From: Flavobacteriales bacterium
GTDB lineage: Bacteria; Bacteroidota; Bacteroidia; Flavobacteriales; Flavobacteriaceae
Assembly (NCBI GenBank): GCA_026983815.1
Contig: JALSTJ010000003.1
Location: 1 to 5,689, forward strand
Reading direction: 5' to 3'
Length of the DNA: 5,689 nucleotides
Shown here: positions 1 to 5,689 of the stretch, piece after piece
Layout: every line of letters starts with the position of its first letter
Numbering within the stretch: the first letter of the stretch is position 1
Notes under the pieces: generated by a model
The model's database searches: none
What the model saw: the letters and a program-made list of their open reading frames with translations, nothing else
What the model was told of the DNA's origin: nothing
Position numbers and translations under genes: made by a program

Positions 1-16
1 ATCAAAATCTCTGTAA

Positions 17-244
17 ATGAATAAATTGGAAAAAATAAAATATTTTTTTGTAAAAAATGGCTTTAACGTATCCACCAGAATTGCCGATAAATTCGGTATT
101 CGGGTAAATACCGTCAGATTATTTTTTATCTATTTGTCTTTTGCCACCCTGGGGATCTCATTCATTATTTATCTTATTATGGCATTTGCTTTAAGAGTCA
201 AAGACATTTTCATTCAAAAAAGACCATCGGTTTTTGATTTATAA
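17..244 (+). CDS. Small PspC-domain inner-membrane protein
   Basis: The 75-residue product resembles a single PspC domain, named after phage shock protein C. The family signature is visible at about residues 22-58: an 'ADKFGIRVNTVRLFFIYLSF' block followed by a hydrophobic stretch (about 36-59) that should form one membrane-spanning helix ending in 'YLIMAFAL'. A short basic tail follows. Classical PspC proteins work with PspB in envelope-stress signalling, but the short stand-alone versions in Bacteroidota have no role I can state with certainty. No PspA or PspB is visible here. The ATG directly follows a TAA at 14-16, which could be the stop codon of an upstream gene outside the window (only SKSL* would be visible), suggesting the gene is the distal member of an operon. 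The domain call is fairly secure; the function is inference. Confidence 0.77.
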   Translation: MNKLEKIKYFFVKNGFNVSTRIADKFGIRVNTVRLFFIYLSFATLGISFIIYLIMAFALRVKDIFIQKRPSVFDL

Positions 245-270
245 CAAGAAAATCTAAAATTTCTGGTTAT
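241..270 (+). terminator. Weak AT-rich hairpin after the PspC gene, possible terminator
   Basis: The sequence ATAACaAGAAA (241-251) pairs with TTTCTgGTTAT (260-270) around an 8-nt loop. This gives two 5-bp helices separated by one A-G mismatch, and TTTCCTT follows. The left arm overlaps the PspC stop codon at 242-244. The position fits a transcription terminator, but the stem has few G-C pairs and the U tract is short and interrupted, so it may be weak or a chance structure in AT-rich DNA. Confidence 0.35.
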
Positions 271-435
271 TTTCCTTAAAAAATTATATTTGTTATAACT
301 ATTGTTTGTTTAATCAAAAAATAAATTAAAAAAAAGTTTAATGGTCAAGCGGTATATTTCTTTTAATTTCATAATTGATTATTTTTCAACAAATTTAGAA
401 AAAAACAAATAAAGATTAAAACGGATTATTTTTAG

Positions 436-443
436 TATTTTTG
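436..443 (+). promoter_or_regulatory. Bacteroidota-type -7 promoter element (TATTTTTG) for the TPR gene
   Basis: TATTTTTG matches the TAnnTTTG consensus known for the -7 element of the primary sigma factor in Bacteroidota. It ends 5 nt before the ATG at 449. Transcription should therefore begin at or within a few bases of the start codon, giving a leaderless or nearly leaderless mRNA. I see no clear TTG -33 element at the expected distance (about 410-417 reads AAAGATTA), so the call rests on the -7 match and its position alone. Confidence 0.5.
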
Positions 444-448
444 TAAGG

Positions 449-2224
449 ATGAAAAATTTTTTATGCATATTATTTCTAAGCTTTACTATCGGAATTTCCG
501 CTCAAAATCCCGAGTTAGCCCGAAAATATTTTGACGATGGCGAATTTGACAAAGCTGCTAATGAATATCAATTGTTGTATAACAAATTTCCTTACCAAAC
601 GACTTATCTTACCCGCTTGATACAATCTTATCAAAAAGCAGGAAAATTTGAAGCGGTGGAAAAACTCATCAAAAAAAAACATCCCGACAAACAACCGCAA
701 CTCTATGTTTGGTTGGGCTATAATTATCAGTTACAAAAAGATACGATAAAAGCCAAAAAATATTTTTCAAAAGCTATTGCAAAAGCACTTCAAAAGAAAA
801 TTTATGTCTATCAAACGGGAAATGCTTTTTTGGAAATTTACCGCTTGGACGATGCAATGAAGCTTTACAGGGAAGCTATGAAAAAATTTCCCAAGCAAAA
901 TTATCATTTGCAAATGGGACAAATTTATGCCCAAAAAAATATGCCGGAAGAAATGACACGGGAATATCTGAAATTATTGGAAGCTCAACCCGGATATGCT
1001 TCTCGTATCCGCTATTATCTGACGCCTTATATTCAAGAAAATTATTCGACCAATTCCGAAGGCATCAAACAAGTAATTATTGAAGAAATACAAAAAAATC
1101 CCAACCCCGATTTTTATCGTTTATTGCAATGGATTTATATTCAACAAAAAGATTATCGAAAAGCATTTTTTCAACTGAGAAGTCTTTATAAAAAAAACGA
1201 AGCCAATTTATCCGAAATTTATTATTTGGCACAAACCGCCAAACAAAACAAAAAAACAGACCAAGCCCGAAGTATCTATCAATTTTTGAGTCGTCAAAAT
1301 GAAAATCCGAATTATCAACAGTTGAGTTTGCTTGCCTTGTTGGAAATAAAAATCGGTGATGCTACGGACACGGAAGATATTTCGGCTATTGACAGAAAGT
1401 TTCAAGAATATTTAAACGAAAAGTGGCTGACCAACAATCAGTATAAACTAAAAATTCTTTATGCCGATTTTTTAGCTTTTCATTTGAATAAAGACAAAAA
1501 AGCTCTGGCTTTACTCGACGATTTATTGAAAAATCCGCTTTCCAAAAGCTTGCAAGCTCAAATAAAAATGAAAAAAGCCGATATCTTTCTTAAAGAAAAA
1601 CAGTTTAACCGAGCTTTGATACTTTATACCCAAGTCCAATTGGATTTTCCCAACAACGAAATCGGTTATTCGGCTACTTATAAAATTGCCCGTGCTTCTT
1701 TTTTTAAAGGGGATATAGATTGGGCTGAAAATCAACTCAAAGTGCTTAAAACCTTGCATTCGGATTTGATTGCAAACGATGCAATCGATTTGTATTTTCA
1801 AATCATCAACAACAAAGAAGAAAACGACAGCACCCAAACCGGCTTGAAAAAACTTGCGCAAGCCAAATTTCGTATTTTCAATAAAAATTATACGGGAGCT
1901 TTGCAAGTTTTGGATAGTTTAACTACAAATTTCAAAGGACAACTCATCTACGATGACGCTCTTTGGACCAAAGCACAGACTTTGGAAAAACTCAACCGAT
2001 TTGACGAAGCTCTGGATACCTACCAAATAATATTAGATTACAAAACCGAAGATTTATACAAAGACGATGCCTTGTTTCGTATGGCTAAAATATATGAAAC
2101 AATCAAAGAAAACGATAGCAAAGCCCAAGAATTGTATAAAAAAATTATCATAGAATATCCGGCAAGTTTTTGGTTTACCGATGCACAGCGTGCTTTTAGA
2201 CGTTTGCGGGGGGATGATTTGTAA
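449..2224 (+). CDS. Exported tetratricopeptide-repeat (TPR) protein, 591 residues
   Basis: Residues 1-18 form a typical Sec signal peptide: a Lys-Asn start, a hydrophobic core 'FLCILFLSFTIGI', and a likely SPase I cleavage after SA at 17-18, before QN. There is no lipobox cysteine at the cleavage point, so a soluble periplasmic protein is more likely than a lipoprotein. The mature part is mostly helical repeats of TPR type. The first begins near residue 22 (ELARKYFDDGEFDKAANEYQ). The C-terminal copies are clearest: 'DDALWTKAQTLEKLNRFDEA', then 'DDALFRMAKIYE', ending in 'YKKIIIEYPASFWFTDAQRA', a pattern like BamD/YbgF-type TPRs. Such proteins act as scaffolds for protein contacts at the envelope; the partner here is unknown. 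The ATG is supported by the signal peptide and by the adjoining promoter element. The gap to the downstream methyltransferase is only 28 nt with no clear terminator, so read-through into the RM genes is possible. Family call secure, role unknown. Confidence 0.93.
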   Translation: MKNFLCILFLSFTIGISAQNPELARKYFDDGEFDKAANEYQLLYNKFPYQTTYLTRLIQSYQKAGKFEAVEKLIKKKHPDKQPQLYVWLGYNYQLQKDTIKAKKYFSKAIAKALQKKIYVYQTGNAFLEIYRLDDAMKLYREAMKKFPKQNYHLQMGQIYAQKNMPEEMTREYLKLLEAQPGYASRIRYYLTPYIQENYSTNSEGIKQVIIEEIQKNPNPDFYRLLQWIYIQQKDYRKAFFQLRSLYKKNEANLSEIYYLAQTAKQNKKTDQARSIYQFLSRQNENPNYQQLSLLALLEIKIGDATDTEDISAIDRKFQEYLNEKWLTNNQYKLKILYADFLAFHLNKDKKALALLDDLLKNPLSKSLQAQIKMKKADIFLKEKQFNRALILYTQVQLDFPNNEIGYSATYKIARASFFKGDIDWAENQLKVLKTLHSDLIANDAIDLYFQIINNKEENDSTQTGLKKLAQAKFRIFNKNYTGALQVLDSLTTNFKGQLIYDDALWTKAQTLEKLNRFDEALDTYQIILDYKTEDLYKDDALFRMAKIYETIKENDSKAQELYKKIIIEYPASFWFTDAQRAFRRLRGDDL

Positions 2225-2238
2225 ACAAATAATTATTT
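2217..2238. repeat. Two overlapping palindromes at the TPR/RM junction, possible operator
   Basis: ATTTGTaaACAAAT (2217-2230) is an inverted repeat with 6-bp arms and a 2-bp centre. It overlaps AAATAATTATTT (2227-2238), a perfect 12-bp palindrome. Together they cover the TPR stop codon and most of the 28-nt gap before the methyltransferase. Dyads of this size are typical of dimeric repressor sites, which are common ahead of RM operons. However, AT-rich DNA makes such palindromes by chance, no regulator gene is present here, and no clear promoter motif accompanies them. Confidence 0.3.
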
Positions 2239-2252
2239 AAAAATATGATTAA

Positions 2253-3110
2253 ATGAATACCAAGCATAAAATTATTTTTGGCAACTCAATGAGTATGATA
2301 GAAATACCTGACGATAGTATTCATTTAATTGTTACTTCGCCACCATATTTTAATGCTCCGTTTGACTACAAAGATCTTTTCAAAAATTATGATCAATATC
2401 TTGGTGTGATTAGAAAAATGGCAAAAGAAGCCTATCGTGTATTACAACAAGGCAGAATATTTGCTTTGAATATTGACGATATGCTTGTAAATGGCACAAA
2501 ATACCCAATAACAGCTGATGCAATAAAAATTTTTCAAAAGGTTGGTTTTAGATATAGAGATAAGATTGTTTGGAAAAAACCTGACGGATATCTACGAATA
2601 AGTAAACGAAGTGGCGTATTGTTGCAAAATCCGTATCCAATGTATTTTTATCCTGATAACCTTTTGGAAAGCATTATTATTTTTCAAAAAGGAAAATTTA
2701 ATTATCGTTCAATTTCAAAAGAAGTGAGAGAGAAATCAAAAATTGATAAAAAAGAATTTCAGAATAACAATTGGTATAAAACCATTTGGGAAATGACCAA
2801 TGTCCTGCCCGGGTCAAAACTTGAAAAAGGGGTTGCGGCTTTCCCCGATGAATTGCCCTACCGATTAATAAAACTTTTTTCGTATGTTGGCGAAACGGTC
2901 CTTGACCCTTTTCTCGGTAGCGGAACGACAATGAAAGTGGCAAATCAATTAAACCGAAATTCAATAGGTATTGAAATCATTAGAGATTTGGAAAAAATTA
3001 TTAGGCAAAAAGTTAATACCAATGATTTGGAAATTATAGAAAGGGATAAGGGAAAATACAGATTTGTAACATTGGATTATATTGAAAAAAGAAAAAATGT
3101 AGTTGATTAA
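2253..3110 (+). CDS. DNA amino-methyltransferase of RM system, beta architecture (likely N4-cytosine, possibly N6-adenine)
   Basis: The 285-residue protein uses S-adenosylmethionine to methylate an exocyclic amino group in DNA. Catalytic motif IV, TSPPY (residues 28-32), lies near the N terminus within 'DSIHLIVTSPPYFNAPFDY'. The SAM-binding motif I, DPFLGSGTT (218-226), lies near the C terminus. It is preceded by the family block FPDELPYRLI (197-206) and followed by 'NRNSIGIEI'. The order IV, target-recognition region, X, I defines the beta group. SPPY is most common in N4-cytosine enzymes, while N6-adenine enzymes usually carry DPPY, so N4-cytosine is favoured but not proven. The middle part (about 105-195, 'KRSGVLLQNPYPMYFYPDN' and onward) should include target recognition. 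The ATG at 2253 is the first usable start; an ATG at 2245 ends after three codons, and its TGA overlaps this start. The endonuclease gene follows 39 nt downstream. No truncation is seen. Confidence 0.92.
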   Translation: MNTKHKIIFGNSMSMIEIPDDSIHLIVTSPPYFNAPFDYKDLFKNYDQYLGVIRKMAKEAYRVLQQGRIFALNIDDMLVNGTKYPITADAIKIFQKVGFRYRDKIVWKKPDGYLRISKRSGVLLQNPYPMYFYPDNLLESIIIFQKGKFNYRSISKEVREKSKIDKKEFQNNNWYKTIWEMTNVLPGSKLEKGVAAFPDELPYRLIKLFSYVGETVLDPFLGSGTTMKVANQLNRNSIGIEIIRDLEKIIRQKVNTNDLEIIERDKGKYRFVTLDYIEKRKNVVD

Positions 3111-3149
3111 TCTTATAAAGAGTTTTTTGAAAATAGGAAATTTAGAAAT

Positions 3150-4226
3150 ATGAATATAACAGCACAAATAACAGGAATTGAATACAACCCGAGGCTAACT
3201 AATGATTTGAAGGCTTTTGATTTTAAAAACTTTAACATCAATGAATTACCTGCAAATTGTTTGATAAATTATGATGGTTTTTCATTTGGATTATCAAAAT
3301 GGGTTTCGCCCAAAAGAACTCGTTCATATCCTTACGAAAGGGTTTATAATACACTTGGAACCGCAAAACGAATAACAATTATTCCTATTATCAAAGATGA
3401 GGGGAAAAAAGGTGACAGAGATTTTATCCAATGGGATACGATTTCTTTAATGAGTTTACTTGATATTTTTGTTGTTTTTGCCTATTACAAAACAGCCGAG
3501 AAACATAAAACACGAACTAACAAAATAACCAATCAACAGTTTGATAATGAGTTGGTAAAACAAAAAATATCCGAAATAAAAAACTATCATAGTTCCGCAT
3601 TGCATTGGAATTTAAAAGAAATCAAAGAATCATTTCCTAATTTAATTCAAAAAGCAAAAGAAGCCTACAATTCAATCGGACAACTATTAGCTGTTGAATT
3701 TCATAACGAACAAGGTATTGATAGATTCGCCGATAAATTCACAAATGGTGTAAAAGATTTTATGCAATCTTCCCGAGAAAAAGCACAAGAAGCACAAAAT
3801 CGGGAGATGCAAACCATACAACCAAAAGAAGCATTATCGACTTTGACAAAAGCAACCATAACTATTGAAAATTACCTTGGTGGAAAATATTATTTCACTA
3901 CCGATGAAATAAAAATTGAGAAAGACAAAATCTATTTGATTGAAGCTAAACATTCAAAAAACTCTTTACTGCCAAGCATTGGAGATATTAAGGACGGATT
4001 GCTAAAAATGATACTTTATACTAATCTGAAAAATGTATCGGTAAATGATAAAAAATATACGGCAATTCCTGTATTAAAACTAACTTCATCAAAATTAACA
4101 AAACATATTTATCAAACCGAAATTGATACTAATACCGAGTTAAATAAAAGACAAAAAGAAATCCTAAAAAAATTATTTAATGAAGCCAACGAAAATAAGT
4201 TTAAAGTAATAATAGAAAAAGCATAA
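3150..4226 (+). CDS. Putative type II restriction endonuclease, PD-(D/E)XK fold, unrecognised family
   Basis: The 358-residue protein is called an endonuclease because it lies between two DNA methyltransferases and carries a plausible PD-(D/E)XK active site. In the segment 'GGKYYFTTDEIKIEKDK', D252/E253 precede a beta-strand that ends in E265-A-K267. The spacing of about 12 residues and the strand pattern 'KIYLIEAKH' fit the fold, and a helix-like stretch 'GDIKDGLLKMILYTNL' follows. These residues would bind the metal ion for phosphodiester cleavage. The N-terminal half has a basic aromatic block (about 50-69, KWVSPKRTRSYPYERVYNTL) and a conserved-looking 'GDRDFIQWDTISL' (88-100), which could take part in DNA recognition. 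A charged, probably helical linker (about 205-230) joins the two halves. I do not recognise the family or its recognition site. An AGGAAA lies 9 nt before the ATG. The stop (TAA, followed at once by TAG) is 5 nt before the next gene, suggesting translational coupling with the second methylase. Endonuclease role is inferred. Confidence 0.75.
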   Translation: MNITAQITGIEYNPRLTNDLKAFDFKNFNINELPANCLINYDGFSFGLSKWVSPKRTRSYPYERVYNTLGTAKRITIIPIIKDEGKKGDRDFIQWDTISLMSLLDIFVVFAYYKTAEKHKTRTNKITNQQFDNELVKQKISEIKNYHSSALHWNLKEIKESFPNLIQKAKEAYNSIGQLLAVEFHNEQGIDRFADKFTNGVKDFMQSSREKAQEAQNREMQTIQPKEALSTLTKATITIENYLGGKYYFTTDEIKIEKDKIYLIEAKHSKNSLLPSIGDIKDGLLKMILYTNLKNVSVNDKKYTAIPVLKLTSSKLTKHIYQTEIDTNTELNKRQKEILKKLFNEANENKFKVIIEKA

Positions 4227-4231
4227 TAGCA

Positions 4232-5074
4232 ATGATAAAAAGTCCATTAAGATATCCGGGAGGAAAAAGCCGTGCAATAAAATTTATTGCTCCTTTAATA
4301 CCAGAATTCGATGAATTTAGAGAACCTTTTCTAGGAGGTGGTTCAGTCTTCGTATATCTCAAACAAAAATATCCGACTAAAAAGTTTTGGATTAATGATA
4401 TTTATGAAAATTTATTTCATTTTTGGAATCAAGCACAGCAAAATCCGGATGAACTCATTGAACAAATCCAATATTGGCGCGATAATTCAAATAACGGTAA
4501 AGAATTGCATAAATACCTAATTGAAAACATAGATAATTTTAACAATTTGAAAAAAGCAGCAGCTTTTTTTGTGTTTAATAGAATAACCTTTTCAGGAACA
4601 ACAGAAAGTGGAGGCTTTTCTAAGGCTGCTTTTAACAAAAGATTTACTCAATCCAGTATAGAAAGAGTTAAAGCATTATCACAAATTCTTGGAAATATCA
4701 AAATCACAAATCTTGATTATCAAAAGGTAATTGAGGTTGGAGGAAAAAATGTTTTTATTTTTCTTGACCCACCTTATTATTCTGCTACAAAATCCGCTCT
4801 TTACGGAAAAAAAGGAAGTTTACATAAAAACTTTGACCACGAACGGCTTGCAGAAGTATTAAAACAAACTAATCATAAATGGCTTATTACTTATGATGAT
4901 AGTGAATTTATAAGAGATTTATTCTCATTTGCAAATATTAAAAAATGGAATCTAACCTATGGAATGCGAAATGTAGGAGATAATGGTAATCAAAATGGAA
5001 ATGAACTGTTTATATCCAATTATTCATTAGAAAAAAAAGAGCAACAAAAAATAATATTTTCCAATGTAAAATAA
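4232..5074 (+). CDS. DNA adenine N6-methyltransferase, Dam/D12 class (alpha architecture)
   Basis: The 280-residue product has the full layout of the D12/Dam family. Motif X is at the N terminus (SPLRYPGGKSRA, 4-15). The SAM-binding motif I follows (EPFLGGGSVF, 31-40), then 'WINDIYENLFHFW', where the acidic residue of motif II is expected. A middle region of about 80-165 holds target recognition and includes 'FNRITFSGTTESGGFSKAAF'. The catalytic motif IV is DPPYY (179-183), and the family-typical C-terminal strand is NELFISNY (257-264). The order X, I, TRD, IV defines the alpha group, and DPPY indicates methylation of adenine at N6. The length is close to E. coli Dam (278). The motif X reads LRYPGGK rather than the LKWAGGK usual in orphan Dam enzymes, which with the operon context favours an RM-associated enzyme over a housekeeping GATC methylase. 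The gene begins 5 nt after the endonuclease stop and appears intact. Confidence 0.94.
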   Translation: MIKSPLRYPGGKSRAIKFIAPLIPEFDEFREPFLGGGSVFVYLKQKYPTKKFWINDIYENLFHFWNQAQQNPDELIEQIQYWRDNSNNGKELHKYLIENIDNFNNLKKAAAFFVFNRITFSGTTESGGFSKAAFNKRFTQSSIERVKALSQILGNIKITNLDYQKVIEVGGKNVFIFLDPPYYSATKSALYGKKGSLHKNFDHERLAEVLKQTNHKWLITYDDSEFIRDLFSFANIKKWNLTYGMRNVGDNGNQNGNELFISNYSLEKKEQQKIIFSNVK

Positions 5075-5095
5075 AAAAGATTAATTCATTTTTAT

Positions 5096-5125
5096 AAAAA
5101 AGCCGCCCTTAAAAAAAGAACGGCT
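5096..5125 (-). terminator. Rho-independent terminator of the TonB-dependent receptor gene
   Basis: Read on the minus strand, AGCCGTTCTT pairs with AAGGGCGGCT around a TTTTT loop. The stem is a continuous 10 bp if two G-U pairs are allowed, and a run of T follows (TTTTT, then A). It starts 63 nt past the receptor stop codon. Read on the plus strand, the two G-U pairs become C-A mismatches and no U tract follows (GATAAT). The element therefore serves the receptor gene and would stop the RM operon poorly. Confidence 0.8.
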
Positions 5126-5188
5126 GATAATAATTATAGTTTGTGTGCGATTTACTCCAAATCAGATTTTCCAAATATAAAATTTTTT

Positions 5189-5689
5189 TTAAAACTTCAA
5201 AATGACTCCGGCTAAAAAATTTCTGCCCGCTTGTGGAAAATAATAAGGAGTATCGCCCCACATATAACCGTTGGAAGCATATTTTTTGTTAAATAAATTA
5301 TTGATTTTCAACTGCAAACTCATTTTTTTGAACAAAGAGTTTTTATCGATTGTATAAGTCAGCAAAAAGTTTTCAACAAAATATGCATCCAATTTGGATT
5401 CGGGAATATTTCTATTGTCCATAAATTGTTCCCCTACATATTTGGAAAATAAACTCAATTTTAAGTTTTTCAATGCTTTATAATCAAATCTTGCCCCTGC
5501 AATTATTGAAGGAGAATAAGTCAAATCGGTATTTCCGTATTTTACGATTTGATTGTTTTCAAACTCATAATAATCGACATTTTTATTTTGACTATAAGTT
5601 AAATTTGCCGATAAATCCAAAGATTTATTTACTTGATAAGCTCCCTGCATTTCAAGTCCTACTCTATAACTTTTTCCTACATTTTTTCT
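5189..5689 (-). CDS. TonB-dependent outer-membrane receptor, C-terminal part (5' end outside window)
   Basis: The minus-strand frame is open from the right edge of the window to a TAA at 5189-5191, giving 166 residues of a longer protein. An internal Met at 5648-5650 is not the start, because the frame continues upstream as 'RKNVGKSYRVGLE'. The sequence shows the alternating amphipathic beta-strands of an outer-membrane barrel ('SLDLSANLTYSQNKN', 'FDYKALKNLKLSLFSKYVG'). It carries the hallmark C-terminal block of TonB-dependent receptors: 'LQLKINNLFNKKYASNGY', then a 'YYFPQAGRNFLAGVILKF' ending with the terminal Phe recognised by the BAM machinery. These receptors import siderophores, cofactors or glycans using TonB-ExbBD energy. 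The plug and TonB box lie outside the window, so the substrate cannot be inferred. The gene runs convergent to the RM operon. Confidence 0.93.
   Translation of the reverse strand, partial: RKNVGKSYRVGLEMQGAYQVNKSLDLSANLTYSQNKNVDYYEFENNQIVKYGNTDLTYSPSIIAGARFDYKALKNLKLSLFSKYVGEQFMDNRNIPESKLDAYFVENFLLTYTIDKNSLFKKMSLQLKINNLFNKKYASNGYMWGDTPYYFPQAGRNFLAGVILKF

Noticed and set aside
285..292. A second TAnnTTTG match (TATATTTG) in the 245-448 gap.
   Set aside because: No TTG -33 element at the right distance, and such matches arise easily in this base composition. Kept only as an alternative start for the TPR transcript.
341..412. A 23-codon plus-strand open frame (MVKRYISF...) in the gap before the TPR gene.
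   Set aside because: Very short, in AT-rich intergenic DNA, with no recognisable motif or promoter of its own.
671..679. A run of nine A in the TPR gene, a possible slippage or phase-variation tract.
   Set aside because: It encodes lysines in an AT-rich gene, runs of similar length are common here, and the frame is intact. Nothing points to switching.
1523..1906. A 127-codon minus-strand open frame inside the TPR gene, and smaller ones elsewhere on both strands.
   Set aside because: Shadow frames of well-supported genes, rich in Phe and Ile as expected from antisense of Lys- and Asn-rich coding, without family motifs.
3413..3449. GDRDFIQWDTISL (residues 88-100 of the endonuclease) as the catalytic centre.
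   Set aside because: It has acidic residues but no D/E-x-K strand motif following. The D252 ... E265-A-K267 set is a better active site.
2253..5074. A DpnII-like GATC system (two methylases plus endonuclease).
   Set aside because: The gene layout is similar, but the beta methylase carries TSPPY instead of the DPPY of DpnA-type enzymes, the alpha enzyme has LRYPGGK rather than LKWAGGK, and the endonuclease does not resemble DpnII/MboI as far as I can recall. GATC cannot be claimed.
2225..5095. Flanking direct repeats around the RM genes as insertion marks.
   Set aside because: Only trivial short matches such as GATTAA are shared by the two edges.

Overview
The window looks like a chromosomal segment from a Bacteroidota bacterium, most likely of the Flavobacteriia. 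The DNA is very AT-rich, start codons lack normally spaced Shine-Dalgarno sequences, a TAnnTTTG-type promoter element lies just before one gene, and the last gene is a SusC/RagA-like or siderophore-type TonB-dependent receptor ending in the usual aromatic residue (...LKF). This placement rests on recognition by eye, not on a database search.

Layout: (1) 17-244 (+) encodes a small PspC-domain membrane protein. (2) 245-448 is an AT-rich gap with a weak hairpin just after the PspC stop codon and a TATTTTTG promoter element ending 5 nt before the next start codon. (3) 449-2224 (+) encodes a secreted or periplasmic tetratricopeptide-repeat protein of 591 residues. (4) 2253-5074 (+) is a compact three-gene restriction-modification (RM) locus: a beta-architecture amino-methyltransferase (TSPPY first, DPFLGSGTT last), a 358-residue putative PD-(D/E)XK restriction endonuclease, and an alpha-architecture Dam/D12-family adenine methyltransferase (LRYPGGK...FLGGG...DPPYY). 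(5) 5096-5125 is a rho-independent terminator whose geometry favours the minus strand. (6) 5189-5689 (-) is the C-terminal part of a TonB-dependent receptor running off the right edge.

The central biology is the RM locus. Two methyltransferases of different classes flank a single endonuclease, all on one strand with gaps of 39 and 5 nt, so they are probably co-transcribed. This layout is expected when the recognition sequence is asymmetric and each strand needs its own methylase, or when two enzymes protect one site in different ways. The endonuclease belongs to no family I can name, so the recognition sequence cannot be given from sequence alone. The RM genes sit between a TPR gene and a receptor gene that look like ordinary resident genes, so they may be an acquired insertion, but I see no integrase, transposase, tRNA or flanking direct repeat, and no sharp base-composition change by eye. 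No tRNA, rRNA, CRISPR array or insertion sequence was seen.
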